Source: Spirosoma telluris
Lineage (GTDB): Bacteria > Bacteroidota > Bacteroidia > Cytophagales > Spirosomataceae
Direction: 5' to 3'
Length of the DNA: 64,000 bases
Assembly: GCA_003259005.1 (NCBI GenBank)
Contig: QLII01000001.1
Span: 5,509,001-5,573,000, forward strand
In this document: positions 1-8,517 of the stretch, piece by piece
How positions within the stretch are numbered: the stretch's first letter is position 1
Layout of the letters: each line of letters opens with the position of its first letter
The notes under the pieces: generated by a model
Told to the model about the DNA's origin: nothing
What the model saw: the letters and a program-made list of their open reading frames with translations, nothing else
Databases searched by the model: none
Position numbers and translations under genes: made by a program

Positions 1-1216
1 CATTTGCCCATTCGTCCGGGTACCGACATTGTGCTGAACAACGCGATAGGGCGATTGATGATTGAGAACGGCGACATTGATCTCGACTTTATCACGAATC
101 ATGCCGATGGATTCGTGGCCTATAGTGAGCAGATCATGCAACGCACCGTTGACGAAGCAGCCGCGATTTGTGGTATTTCTGCCGACAGTATTCAACAGGC
201 CGCTGATTGGATTGGTCGTTCGAAAGGGTTCCTGTCGCTCTGGACAATGGGTCTGAACCAGTCGGTGATTGGCGTGAACAAGAATCTGGCGATCATTAAT
301 CTGCACCTGATTACGGGCCGGATTGGTAAACCGGCAACGGCCCATTTTCCCTGACGGGGCAACCCAATGCCATGGGTGGTCGCGAAACAGGCGGTTTAGC
401 CAATAGTCTGCCTGCTCACCGCGACGTAACGAATGCCGTCCATCGCGCCGAAGTCGAAGCCTTCTGGAACAGTCCGGTCAAGATTGCGTCGAAACCGGGC
501 CTGACCGCTACCGAGATGTTTGAGGCACTGGCCGATGATACATTAAAAGCCATCTGGATTATTAACACCAATCCGCTGGTGAGTATGCCCGATCTTAATG
601 CCTCCGAAAAGGCATTGAAAAACGCCCGTTTTGTCGTCGTGCAGGACATCTCGAACCGCGCCGACACCGTACAGTTTGCCGATGTGGTGTTACCCGCTGC
701 TGCCTGGCTCGAAAAGGAAGGGACCATGACCAACGCTGAGCGCCGGATTGCGCACCTTCCTAAAGTTCTCGATGCCCCGGAGAAGCCCTTCCTGACTCAG
801 AAATCATCTGGCGATTTGCCCAAAAAATGGGTTTTAAAGAGTCCTTCACGTACAAGAATGTATCTGCCATCTACGACGAATATGCGCGGCTCACCGCCGG
901 TACAAACGTCGATATAACCGGCGTAAATTATGCGTTGCTCAAGGAAAAACGAACCATCCAGTGGCCTTTTAGAAAGGGAGAAGGCAGCAAGGAGGAACGT
1001 GGAATTTCCCCCTCCCCTTAGCTCAAGGGGGGGTCGGGGTCGATTGTTGCCGATGGGACAACTGGCACGAAGCGGCTATTCACAGATCATCAGTTTTATA
1101 CACCTAATAAACGAGCCCAAATCCATGCAGTACCCGACGAAAACACGTCGGAACCCGTTGATGAGGACTTTCCGCTTGTCTTAACCACTGGTCGTATCCG
1201 CGATCAGTGGCACACC
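1..1216 (+). pseudogene. nasA: Assimilatory nitrate reductase, molybdopterin catalytic part (5' cut by window; reading frame broken)
   Basis: This is the catalytic molybdopterin-oxidoreductase part of an assimilatory nitrate reductase (nitrate to nitrite, cytoplasmic). Coding is already open at base 1, so the N-terminus with its iron-sulfur motif lies outside. Visible family stretches are HLPIRPGTD at the edge, GPFSLTGQPNAMGGRE at about 341-388, INTNPLVSMPD at about 560-595 and LFTDHQFYTP near 1080. The frame breaks at about 333 and about 779, each repaired by one extra G, and a TAG stands in frame at 1019-1021. After that stop the same frame continues into the next entry, so the two are one gene. 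The two shifts look like consensus errors. The TAG lies in a palindromic insertion and may be real. Confidence 0.8.
1008..1039. repeat. C/G-run palindrome inside nasA
   Basis: A C-rich arm (CCCCCTCCCCTT, 1008-1019) faces a G-rich arm (AAGGGGGGGTCGGGG, 1025-1039) across a short AGCTC spacer. It resembles the short C/G-run palindromes scattered between genes in Bacteroidota. Here it sits inside a linker of the nitrate reductase and supplies an in-frame TAG. About 30 codons around it (roughly 973-1060) have no counterpart in the family as I know it. Confidence 0.55.
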
Positions 1217-2992
1217 ATGACCAAGACGGGGCGAGTGGCTAAACTGAACCAACACAGTCCGCAACCCTTCCTGCAGATGCACCCCGACGATGCCAAAGCA
1301 CGAGGCATTGAAGAGGGGCAACTGGTTAACGTACGAGGCCGCCGTGGCGAAGTTCGGGTAAAAGCACAACTGACAAACGATGTGCGTCCCGGCCTGTGCT
1401 TTTTGCCAATGCACTGGGGTAAAGTATTGGCCGGTAAGCCAGGCGAGAGTAACCTGAATCGGGCCAATAACCTGACAAACACACTGGTTGATCCACGCTC
1501 GAAAGAACCTGATTTTAAGTTTTCGGCGGTAGAGGTCGTTCCGTTTTGTAAGCCAATCGAAAAAATTATCATTATCGGAGCTGGATCGGCTGGCTTGGGC
1601 TTTATCAATGCGTATCGCGCCTTGAAATCGGGCCGAATCGAAAGCCCGGATACACCCGTGAATGATGATCTTCATATTTTTTCGAAGGAGATTTATCCGT
1701 TCTATAACCGCGTTTTGTTGCCCGATTACATCAGTGGGGCGCAGTCGTGGGCGCAGCTTGTCAAACTACGGGAAGACCAGTTTGAGGAAGCCCGTATTAT
1801 CGTTCATAAAGGCATAGGGATTGCTCACATCGACCGGAAGGCGAAAGTCGTAGTCGATACGAATGGCGCAGAACATACGTACGATAAGTTAGTGTTAGGC
1901 ACAGGCAGTAAGGCTTTTATGCCCAAAGGAATACCCCGTTTGCCGGGGATTTTCAATATGCGGTCGCGGCTGGATGCCGATTCGTTGCTACCGTTCCTTA
2001 ATCAACCAGATCCTCATACCGTCATTGTAGGAGGTGGGCTGCTCGGCCTGGAACTGGCTGCCTCCTTACGGCAGATTAATGTACGGGTAACGGTTATTCA
2101 ACGGGTTGGCCGGTTTATGGAACGTCAGCTCGACCCGCTGGCCAGTGAGTTGCTCTACCTTGAACTCCTTGACCGGGGCATTGATGTCTATTTTAACGAA
2201 GAGGTTCAGACCTTTATGGGTGTCGACAAAGTAGAAGGCATTCAGTTGAAGTCGGGCAAAAAATTAGATTGTCAGGTTGTGGTCATGGCTATTGGCACTG
2301 TACCGAACATCGAACTAGCCCGCGAAGCCGGACTTACCTGTAACCGGGGTGTGGTTGTGAACGATTACCTCCAGACCTCCGACCCCGACATTTTTGCCGC
2401 TGGCGAAGTAGCGCAGTGGAACGGTCAGATGTGGGGTATCACCCTGGCCGCCGAACAACAGGCCGAAACAGCCGCCCGTTTCATTGCCGGTGATGTGTCG
2501 CAGCCTTATAAAGGTAGTCTGTCTATCAGCATCCTGAAGATGGAGGGGTTGCACCTATGCAGCATGGGCCTAACCGAAGTGCCAGCCAATGCCAGTACAG
2601 ATTACGAAGAAATTGTCTTTATCGACAAGTCGAAGCGCTATTACAAGAAGTGTATTGTTCAGGGCGACAAGCTCGTAGGGGCGATTCTGGTGGGTGACAA
2701 GAACGAATTTGCCGAATTCCGCGAACTGATTGCCAACGGCACCGAGCTGTCCGAAAAACGGCTTCAGCTTCTTCGGGCCAGTAAACAGGTTGACCCCGTT
2801 GAGGGCAAGTTAGTCTGTTCCTGCAACACCGTTGGCCAGGGGAATCTGGAACGGGCGATTCAGGCTGGCTGCACTGATTTCCAGCAATTATGTCAGAAAA
2901 CGGGTGCCGGTACCGGCTGCGGCTCGTGTAGGCCGGAAGTGCGAAGTATTTTGGAGAAAATGGCTTTGATTAGTGAAGAATTAAGAGTGTAG
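1217..2992 (+). CDS. nasB: Nitrate reductase C-terminal part: molybdopterin-binding end fused to NirB-like FAD/NAD(P)H reductase with BFD [2Fe-2S] domain
   Basis: Residues 1-108 finish the molybdopterin dinucleotide-binding domain of NasA. From about 114 a NirB/NasB-type pyridine nucleotide-disulfide reductase begins, with the FAD motif GAGSAG at 121-126 and a second nucleotide motif VIVGGGLLGLE near 270. A BFD-like [2Fe-2S] domain closes the protein with Cys534, Cys536, Cys568 and Cys571 (C-x-C ... C-x2-C). The siroheme nitrite-reductase half of true NirB is absent. This module should pass electrons from NAD(P)H to the molybdenum centre. The first methionine is internal: the frame is open back to the TAG at 1019, so this is the 3' part of a single fusion gene. 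The stop codon lies inside a palindrome. Confidence 0.85.
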   Translation: MTKTGRVAKLNQHSPQPFLQMHPDDAKARGIEEGQLVNVRGRRGEVRVKAQLTNDVRPGLCFLPMHWGKVLAGKPGESNLNRANNLTNTLVDPRSKEPDFKFSAVEVVPFCKPIEKIIIIGAGSAGLGFINAYRALKSGRIESPDTPVNDDLHIFSKEIYPFYNRVLLPDYISGAQSWAQLVKLREDQFEEARIIVHKGIGIAHIDRKAKVVVDTNGAEHTYDKLVLGTGSKAFMPKGIPRLPGIFNMRSRLDADSLLPFLNQPDPHTVIVGGGLLGLELAASLRQINVRVTVIQRVGRFMERQLDPLASELLYLELLDRGIDVYFNEEVQTFMGVDKVEGIQLKSGKKLDCQVVVMAIGTVPNIELAREAGLTCNRGVVVNDYLQTSDPDIFAAGEVAQWNGQMWGITLAAEQQAETAARFIAGDVSQPYKGSLSISILKMEGLHLCSMGLTEVPANASTDYEEIVFIDKSKRYYKKCIVQGDKLVGAILVGDKNEFAEFRELIANGTELSEKRLQLLRASKQVDPVEGKLVCSCNTVGQGNLERAIQAGCTDFQQLCQKTGAGTGCGSCRPEVRSILEKMALISEELRV

Positions 2993-3047
2993 AAAGAAGA
3001 ATAAAAAAGGGTTTTCGACAGGTTTTATTCTTCATTCTTAATTCTTC
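2976..3047. repeat. Imperfect palindrome at the 3' end of the nitrate reductase gene
   Basis: An A-rich arm starting AAGAATTAAGAGTG is mirrored by TTTTATTCTTCATTCTTAATTCTT at 3023-3046, with a short bulge. It includes the stop codon at 2990-2992 and ends just before the next start at 3058. Because it lies between co-directional genes it may attenuate or process the message rather than fully terminate it. Confidence 0.6.
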
Positions 3048-3057
3048 ATTCCCCAAA

Positions 3058-4518
3058 ATGCGCGACTATTATACTCTGAAAGTCAATATGCCCGCCGGAA
3101 TTGTTTCGCCGGGGGCGTTGCAAACCGTGCTGTCACTGGCCTACGAAGCGAAAGTTCGGCAGGTGCGTTTTGGAGCGCGTCAGCAGTTACTGATGACGGT
3201 GCATTATGAAGACATGCGGTTTCTGGAAAAAGGCCTGAAGCAACACCAGATTTCATACGAACTAAATACGGAGCACTATCCCAATATTATTAGCTCGTAT
3301 TGTGGAGAAGATGTGTTCCGTACCGGAGCTTGGCTGCGTGAAAGTGAGTACCATACTGTGCTGGATCAGTTTGATTATCAGCCAAAACTGAAAGTTAATC
3401 TGTCGGACTCTAATCAAAGTTTCACTCCTTTTTTTACGGGTAATCTCAACTTTATTGCTTCGCCTGAGCCGCATTTCTGGTATTTGTACGTTCGTCCGAA
3501 ACAAAGCAATAGCCTGTTTCGCTGGCCAGAGCTAATCTATACGAACGACATTGGCCGACTGGCAAAAGCTTTTGAGGAGGCTATGCTGGAACAGGATTTT
3601 CAGAACGAAGAGCACCTGTACAGAGCGGTTACGGCTACACAACCATTTATTACCCAGCCGGCTACGCAGGAAGTGGAGTTGCCTGAATTCTCGTTGCCTT
3701 ATTACGAAGGCTTCAATAGGTATGGAGAGCGTTCGTGGCTGGGTCTCTATCGTCGGGATGAGCAGTTTCCGATTGCTTTTTTGCTCGATGTCTGTGCGTT
3801 ATGCCTTAAAACCCGAATTGGCGAATTATGTACCACGCCCTGGAAATCGCTGATTATTAAAGGAATTGAAGCGAAAGACCGGGCTGCCTGGTCGCATGTG
3901 CTGGGTAAACATAATATCAATGTACGTCATGCAGCCAATGAATTGGCCTGGCAAACCGAAGACCATAGCGACGACGGGGCTCGCCTAAAAAATTATATGC
4001 TACGCTACTTTGAGAAAAATGACACCCGTACGTTTGGCCTATGTTTTGGTATTCAAACGCGTTCTAAATCAGAAGTATTCGGTTCGGTGCTGGTTCGCAA
4101 ACGGCCATTGATTCAGCTTGGGCAACTGGCACTGTTTAGTGTATATGATGTCTATTTTACCGAAAATTTCAATCCGAATAGTCGAACGTACAACCTGTTT
4201 GAAAAGGGCTTATTTAAACTTCATTTGCCGAATCAGTTAAATCGACTGTGCCGAAAATTTAATGCCCGCCGATTGCAGGAAGGCGGTGAAACTATCCGTC
4301 TTGAGCCTGAAAAGCCCGAGTTAACCCTTACTAAAATAACAGCTAACGTACATCAATGTCCACATTGCTTTACGGTCTATGATGAGCACTATGGCGATGC
4401 CCGGCGTAACATTCCTGCCGGTACTCCGTTTGATCATCTACCCAGCGACTACACCTGCTCAACCTGCGACGCACCGAAAGCAGACATGCACGAACTGCCA
4501 GTAGAGTTTGTCAGCTAA
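3058..4518 (+). CDS. Ferredoxin-fold (nitrite/sulfite-reductase-like) protein with C-terminal rubredoxin domain
   Basis: A 486-residue protein. The first 90 or so residues resemble the ferredoxin-like half domain of nitrite/sulfite reductases (RFGARQQLLM, then NIISSYCGEDVF). A second such segment follows CALCLKTRIGELC at about 247-259. The Cys clusters that bind the 4Fe-4S/siroheme centre are not visible. The last 60 residues form a rubredoxin: CPHC and CSTC are the two C-x2-C iron ligands, separated by the family pattern IPAGTPFDHLPSDY. The likely role is an electron carrier or donor for the fused nitrate reductase just upstream. The function is inferred from context, but the rubredoxin assignment is firm. 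Confidence 0.75.
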   Translation: MRDYYTLKVNMPAGIVSPGALQTVLSLAYEAKVRQVRFGARQQLLMTVHYEDMRFLEKGLKQHQISYELNTEHYPNIISSYCGEDVFRTGAWLRESEYHTVLDQFDYQPKLKVNLSDSNQSFTPFFTGNLNFIASPEPHFWYLYVRPKQSNSLFRWPELIYTNDIGRLAKAFEEAMLEQDFQNEEHLYRAVTATQPFITQPATQEVELPEFSLPYYEGFNRYGERSWLGLYRRDEQFPIAFLLDVCALCLKTRIGELCTTPWKSLIIKGIEAKDRAAWSHVLGKHNINVRHAANELAWQTEDHSDDGARLKNYMLRYFEKNDTRTFGLCFGIQTRSKSEVFGSVLVRKRPLIQLGQLALFSVYDVYFTENFNPNSRTYNLFEKGLFKLHLPNQLNRLCRKFNARRLQEGGETIRLEPEKPELTLTKITANVHQCPHCFTVYDEHYGDARRNIPAGTPFDHLPSDYTCSTCDAPKADMHELPVEFVS

Positions 4519-4530
4519 GATACCTTTTCT

Positions 4531-5016
4531 ATGAAACCAGTTGCTATTGCCCCCGTTTTCTTCGCGTTTGAGAGCGACTTTGTCGATTCACTTCACTGCA
4601 TTCCAATGGTTGTTCGCTATAAACTGGATACGTGTGGCATCAAATTGAAGCTTCCCGAATGGGTGAAACTTACCGTTGCGGACAAAGCCCGATTAGCCGA
4701 ACAACCTTGCTATACATCCGCTGAAATTAACCAATATCGGCTTGATCTGATTGAACTTGTTCAGGTACGTTGTCAGCACCGGGTGAGTGAATTGGGCGAG
4801 GTTGACCCGGTTTGGGAATGGCTGGGTGAAGTTCCCAATGAAGTTCAGCAGAAAGCACTTGAGTGGGAATGTCGTACTTTGACGATTCAGCAATGGCTCC
4901 AGCTCGACGTTCTGCAGCGATTTGCACTGGTTAAATTGAGCCGGTCTGGTCATGAGGGCAAGAATTTTCCTCGGGCGATCCGGGAGTTTTTAATGAGCGA
5001 AAGAGCGAAAGAGTGA
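4531..5016 (+). CDS. Nitrate reductase-associated protein
   Basis: 161 residues matching the small conserved family that accompanies assimilatory nitrate reductases in cyanobacteria and Bacteroidota (nitrate reductase associated protein, PF09655 type). The core runs from about 8 to 150 (FAFESDFVDSLHCIPM, VRYKLDTCGIKLKL, FPRAIREFL). Its biochemical role is not established. It starts 12 bp after the rubredoxin gene, so it is very likely in the same operon. The last residues (MSERAKE) are encoded by the left arm of a 19-bp palindrome, so the C-terminal tail is probably not functionally constrained. Confidence 0.8.
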   Translation: MKPVAIAPVFFAFESDFVDSLHCIPMVVRYKLDTCGIKLKLPEWVKLTVADKARLAEQPCYTSAEINQYRLDLIELVQVRCQHRVSELGEVDPVWEWLGEVPNEVQQKALEWECRTLTIQQWLQLDVLQRFALVKLSRSGHEGKNFPRAIREFLMSERAKE

Positions 5017-5060
5017 AAGAGCGTAAAGCTTATGCGAGTTTTTTCGCTCTTTCGCTCATT
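4992..5060. terminator. Palindrome with 19-bp perfect arms, overlapping the end of the preceding gene
   Basis: AATGAGCGAAAGAGCGAAA at 4992-5010 is exactly complementary to 5042-5060, with a loop of about 31 bases holding further GAAAGAG words. It starts before the stop codon at 5014-5016. Closely related GAAAGAG words form the palindrome at 12430-12516. It is probably a transcript 3'-end hairpin. Confidence 0.65.
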
Positions 5061-5084
5061 GTATTAAATCAGTAGTATTAAGGT

Positions 5085-5480
5085 GTGGATCGGCATTCGC
5101 ATAACCTCAAGCAACAAATCGAACATGTCCTGAACTGGGAACAATCGTCCCACTGGCGTTTTCGTGACTTTGTGCACCTAAGTGAACTGATTCGTACGCA
5201 TACGAATCAGGTTGTCGATGCGAATGAGTTAGCGGTATTCTGGCAATCGTCAGTAGTTCGTTCCCCTTTTTTTCTGGACACACTTGCCCAATTTGTCGAC
5301 TATGCTGATTGGGAGGACTTCTGCACGCGAAATTTTTATGGTATAGTAGAGGCCGACGAAGAAACCCGGATGCTTCACGCACCCATGTGGGAGATTCCAT
5401 CGCGATGGGTCGTTGTCATCTGCTGGCTATCCGTGATTGCCTCAGTGGTGGTGGGTGTTTTGTTAGTATGGAAACACTAA
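5085..5480 (+). CDS. Small membrane-anchored protein with a Bacteroidota N-terminal helical domain
   Basis: 131 residues with no recognised enzyme motif. Residues about 15-85 (LNWEQSSHWRFRDF, LSELI, ELAVFWQSS, TLAQFVDYADWEDFC) follow the spacing of a helical domain found at the N-terminus of many Bacteroidota proteins, whose consensus I recall as W..KDF..LS..I....S..TLKRLWG......TL..LA.Y.GY..W.DF. A single transmembrane helix occupies about 107-127, giving a cytoplasmic domain anchored by its C-terminus. GTG is taken as the start, with AAGG just upstream. It sits between nitrate genes and an M16 peptidase after a palindrome, so it may or may not belong to the nitrate operon. Confidence 0.55.
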   Translation: MDRHSHNLKQQIEHVLNWEQSSHWRFRDFVHLSELIRTHTNQVVDANELAVFWQSSVVRSPFFLDTLAQFVDYADWEDFCTRNFYGIVEADEETRMLHAPMWEIPSRWVVVICWLSVIASVVVGVLLVWKH

Positions 5481-5553
5481 ACGATTCGTGTTATCTAATC
5501 GTTATTGGTGTGTACATTCGTTCTCAAAATCATAACCTAATTCAAACGACCAA

Positions 5554-8412
5554 ATGGTACGTTTCCCCCTCTCACTGAGTTTGTTAATCAGTGCTACGCT
5601 GGTCGTAGCGCAACCCGTTCCTAAAGCCAAATCAACGGTTGCTAAACCTGCTTCCGCTCCAAAGTCAGCAACGTTTACTCTTAGCAATCCTATCCCGCTC
5701 GACCCCGCCGTTAAAGTGGGGAAACTGCCTAATGGCTTGACGTATTATATCCGCAAAAATGTCGAGCCTAAGAACCGCGCTGAATTACGGTTGGTCATTC
5801 GGGCAGGGTCGGTATTGGAAACCGACAATCAACAGGGGCTGGCCCACTTTATGGAGCACATGGAGTTCAATGGCACGAAGAATTTCCCTAAAAACGAGCT
5901 GGTCAATTTTCTGCAATCGGCAGGGGTTCGTTTTGGAGCTGATTTGAATGCCTATACGGGATTCGACGAAACGGTCTATCAACTGCCTGTCCCTACAGAT
6001 TCTGCCAATGTATTCAGTAAGGCATTTCAGATTCTGGAAGACTGGGCCCACAATGCAACCATCGATCCGACCGAAGTCGATAAAGAACGGGGTGTCATTC
6101 TGGAAGAACGACGGCTCGGGCGTGGGGCTGGCCAGCGGATGCGCGATAAATACTTCCCGCTTTTGCTAAATAATTCGCAGTACTCGAAACGCCTGCCCAT
6201 TGGTACCGAACAAGTACTGACGACCTTCAAGCCCGAAGTTCTGCGGCAATATTATAAAGACTGGTACCGCCCTGATCTGATGGCGGTTATCGCCGTGGGT
6301 GATTTCGATATAAAGCAGGTAGAAGGCATTATTCGCGAAAAATTCGGGCGAATTCCGGCCGTGAAAAATCCGAAGCCACGCACCGAATACCAGATTCCCG
6401 CGCACAAAGACACGAAAGTGGTCATCGTAACCGACCCTGAACAACCTAATACGGTGGTGCAGGTCATTTACAAACGTCCTGAAATCAAAGAGAAAACATT
6501 GAATGACCTGCGCGAGAGCATTAAGCGTGGCTTGTTCAACACCATGCTGGGTAATCGAATTCAGGAACTAACTCAACGCGCCGACCCACCGTTTTTGGGT
6601 GGCTACAGCAATTACAGTGATTTTTTGGGAAACCTCGATGCGTTTACGTCCATTGCCGTAGCCAAAGAGGGAAATGTCGAAAAGGCCATCCGAGCGGTGT
6701 TAGATGAGAATGCCCGCATCAAACAATTCGGGTTTACGCCAACTGAATTAGCTCGTGCCAAGCAGGAGTTTATGACCAATGTAGAACAGGCCTACAGTGA
6801 ACGGAACAAAACCCGATCGGTCAATTTTGTGAATGAATACGTCCAGAATTTCACGGACAAAGCGCCCTACACCAGTATCGAATTCTATTATGACTTCCTG
6901 AAAAAAGAGCAGGACGGTATTAAACTGGCTGAAGTGAATGCACTGGTGGATCAATTCATTCACAACGATAACCGGGCGGTTATTGTCATGGCTCCTGAGA
7001 AAGACAAAGCTAAGCTTCCAACCGAAGCGCAGATTCTGAGCTATGTGGATGATGCCGGAAAGGGCTTGACTGCTTACGAAGACAAAACCATTGATAGCCC
7101 GCTGCTGGCCAATCAGCCAACCGGTTCGCCCGTTGTGAACGAAAAGAAAATCAGCGATATCGGCGTAACCGAATGGACGCTTAAAAACGGCGTTCGGGTG
7201 ATTCTAAAACCAACCGATTTTAAGAACGACCAAGTCCTGTTTTCGGCCAGCAGTTTCGGCGGGACCTCGCTCTATGACCTGAAGGATTTTCAGTCGGCGC
7301 GGTTTTCGTCTACGCTCACGGCCATGGGTGGAACAGGGGCTTATAACCAGATTCAACTGGGTAAATTCCTGTCGGGGAAACAGGTGAGCGTATTCCCCTA
7401 TGTAGGCGAATTGAGTGAAGGTATCAACGGGAGTGCGGCTCCAAAAGATCTTGAAACGGCTTTGCAATTGCTTTATAGCTACTTTACCCAACCGCGCAAA
7501 GACGTCGATGTGGTAAAAGGTTTCCTGTCTAACCAGCGAAGTGCCCTGCAAAACCGGATCAATACCCCAACGCCACAGGGTGTGTTTCAGGATACCGTGA
7601 CGGTTACGCTTGGTAATAACAATCCCCGTCGGCAACCGCTCAAACCGGAAGATTTAGATAAAATCGACCTAGATCGTGCGCTGCAAATTTACCAGGAGCG
7701 TTTTGCCAATGCGGGTGATTTCACGTTCTACTTTGTTGGTAATTTCAAGGAAGATCAGCTAAAACCGCTGGTTGAAAAATACCTGGGTGGTTTACCCGCA
7801 ACGGATAAGCCAGAGAAATTTAAAGACCTGGGTATTCGTGCACCGAAAGGGGAGGTCAATAAAACCGTTTACAAAGGGCTTGATCCAAAAGCATCCGTGC
7901 AGTTAGTCTACACGGGCGATATAACCTGGTCACCTGAAACAGCTACTCAGCTGGATGCCCTGGCCGAAGTGCTTGAAATTAAGTTAATTGAAAAGCTGCG
8001 TGAAGAAGAAAGTGGTGTTTACGGGGTTGGTGCCAACGCGGCTTATGCCAAATACCCGGTACCACGTTATACCTTCCGTATCAATTTTGGTTGTGCGCCC
8101 GAAAATGTTGAAAAGCTAATTGCTAAAACGCAGGAGCTAATCAATGACCTAAAACAAAAGGGAGCCCTGCCCGCCGATATTGCTAAATTCAAGGCCGAAA
8201 CCCGCCGGGAAACGGAGGTTCAACTGAAAGATAACCAATTCTGGCTCGGGTATTTACAAAACCAGTATTATAACGGCGATGCTCCTGACGAAGTCCTGCA
8301 CGAAAGCGAGCAATTAAACAAAGTAACCGTCGAAAGCACGAAGGCCGCAGCGAATCAGTACTTTGGCTCAAATTACATTCGGCTGGTGTTGATGCCGGAG
8401 AAGAAGCAATAA
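5554..8412 (+). CDS. M16 family zinc metallopeptidase (insulinase/pitrilysin-like), secreted
   Basis: 952 residues, a normal length for a two-lobed M16 peptidase. An N-terminal signal peptide (hydrophobic 5-19, ending near VVAQP) sends it to the periplasm or outer surface. The inverted zinc motif H98-F-M-E101-H102 is intact, with a plausible third ligand about 80 residues later in ERGVILEERRLG. Inactive M16-like repeats follow, the C-terminal half beginning near WTLKNGVRVIL. It should cleave short peptides inside a closed chamber. It is monocistronic as far as visible, and a bidirectional hairpin follows at 8425-8497. Confidence 0.9.
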   Translation: MVRFPLSLSLLISATLVVAQPVPKAKSTVAKPASAPKSATFTLSNPIPLDPAVKVGKLPNGLTYYIRKNVEPKNRAELRLVIRAGSVLETDNQQGLAHFMEHMEFNGTKNFPKNELVNFLQSAGVRFGADLNAYTGFDETVYQLPVPTDSANVFSKAFQILEDWAHNATIDPTEVDKERGVILEERRLGRGAGQRMRDKYFPLLLNNSQYSKRLPIGTEQVLTTFKPEVLRQYYKDWYRPDLMAVIAVGDFDIKQVEGIIREKFGRIPAVKNPKPRTEYQIPAHKDTKVVIVTDPEQPNTVVQVIYKRPEIKEKTLNDLRESIKRGLFNTMLGNRIQELTQRADPPFLGGYSNYSDFLGNLDAFTSIAVAKEGNVEKAIRAVLDENARIKQFGFTPTELARAKQEFMTNVEQAYSERNKTRSVNFVNEYVQNFTDKAPYTSIEFYYDFLKKEQDGIKLAEVNALVDQFIHNDNRAVIVMAPEKDKAKLPTEAQILSYVDDAGKGLTAYEDKTIDSPLLANQPTGSPVVNEKKISDIGVTEWTLKNGVRVILKPTDFKNDQVLFSASSFGGTSLYDLKDFQSARFSSTLTAMGGTGAYNQIQLGKFLSGKQVSVFPYVGELSEGINGSAAPKDLETALQLLYSYFTQPRKDVDVVKGFLSNQRSALQNRINTPTPQGVFQDTVTVTLGNNNPRRQPLKPEDLDKIDLDRALQIYQERFANAGDFTFYFVGNFKEDQLKPLVEKYLGGLPATDKPEKFKDLGIRAPKGEVNKTVYKGLDPKASVQLVYTGDITWSPETATQLDALAEVLEIKLIEKLREEESGVYGVGANAAYAKYPVPRYTFRINFGCAPENVEKLIAKTQELINDLKQKGALPADIAKFKAETRRETEVQLKDNQFWLGYLQNQYYNGDAPDEVLHESEQLNKVTVESTKAAANQYFGSNYIRLVLMPEKKQ

Positions 8413-8424
8413 AGGTGAATCTTT

Positions 8425-8497
8425 AACTGCCAAACTAAAACCAACCTTATGCCATGTCTTGGAGACATGGCATAAGGTTGGTTTTAGTTTGGCAGTT
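8425..8497. terminator. Bidirectional terminator-like palindrome with 35-bp perfect arms
   Basis: Bases 8425-8459 are exactly complementary to 8463-8497, leaving a 3-base loop. It fills the gap between the M16 peptidase ending at 8412 and the convergent gene ending at 8518, so one hairpin can serve both transcripts. Confidence 0.8.
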
Positions 8498-8517
8498 AGC
8501 CTTGTAGAGAGATGATA

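Noticed and set aside
930..1184. 84-codon frame over the nasA break
   Set aside because: It is an out-of-frame reading of nitrate reductase; the family sequence lies in another frame.
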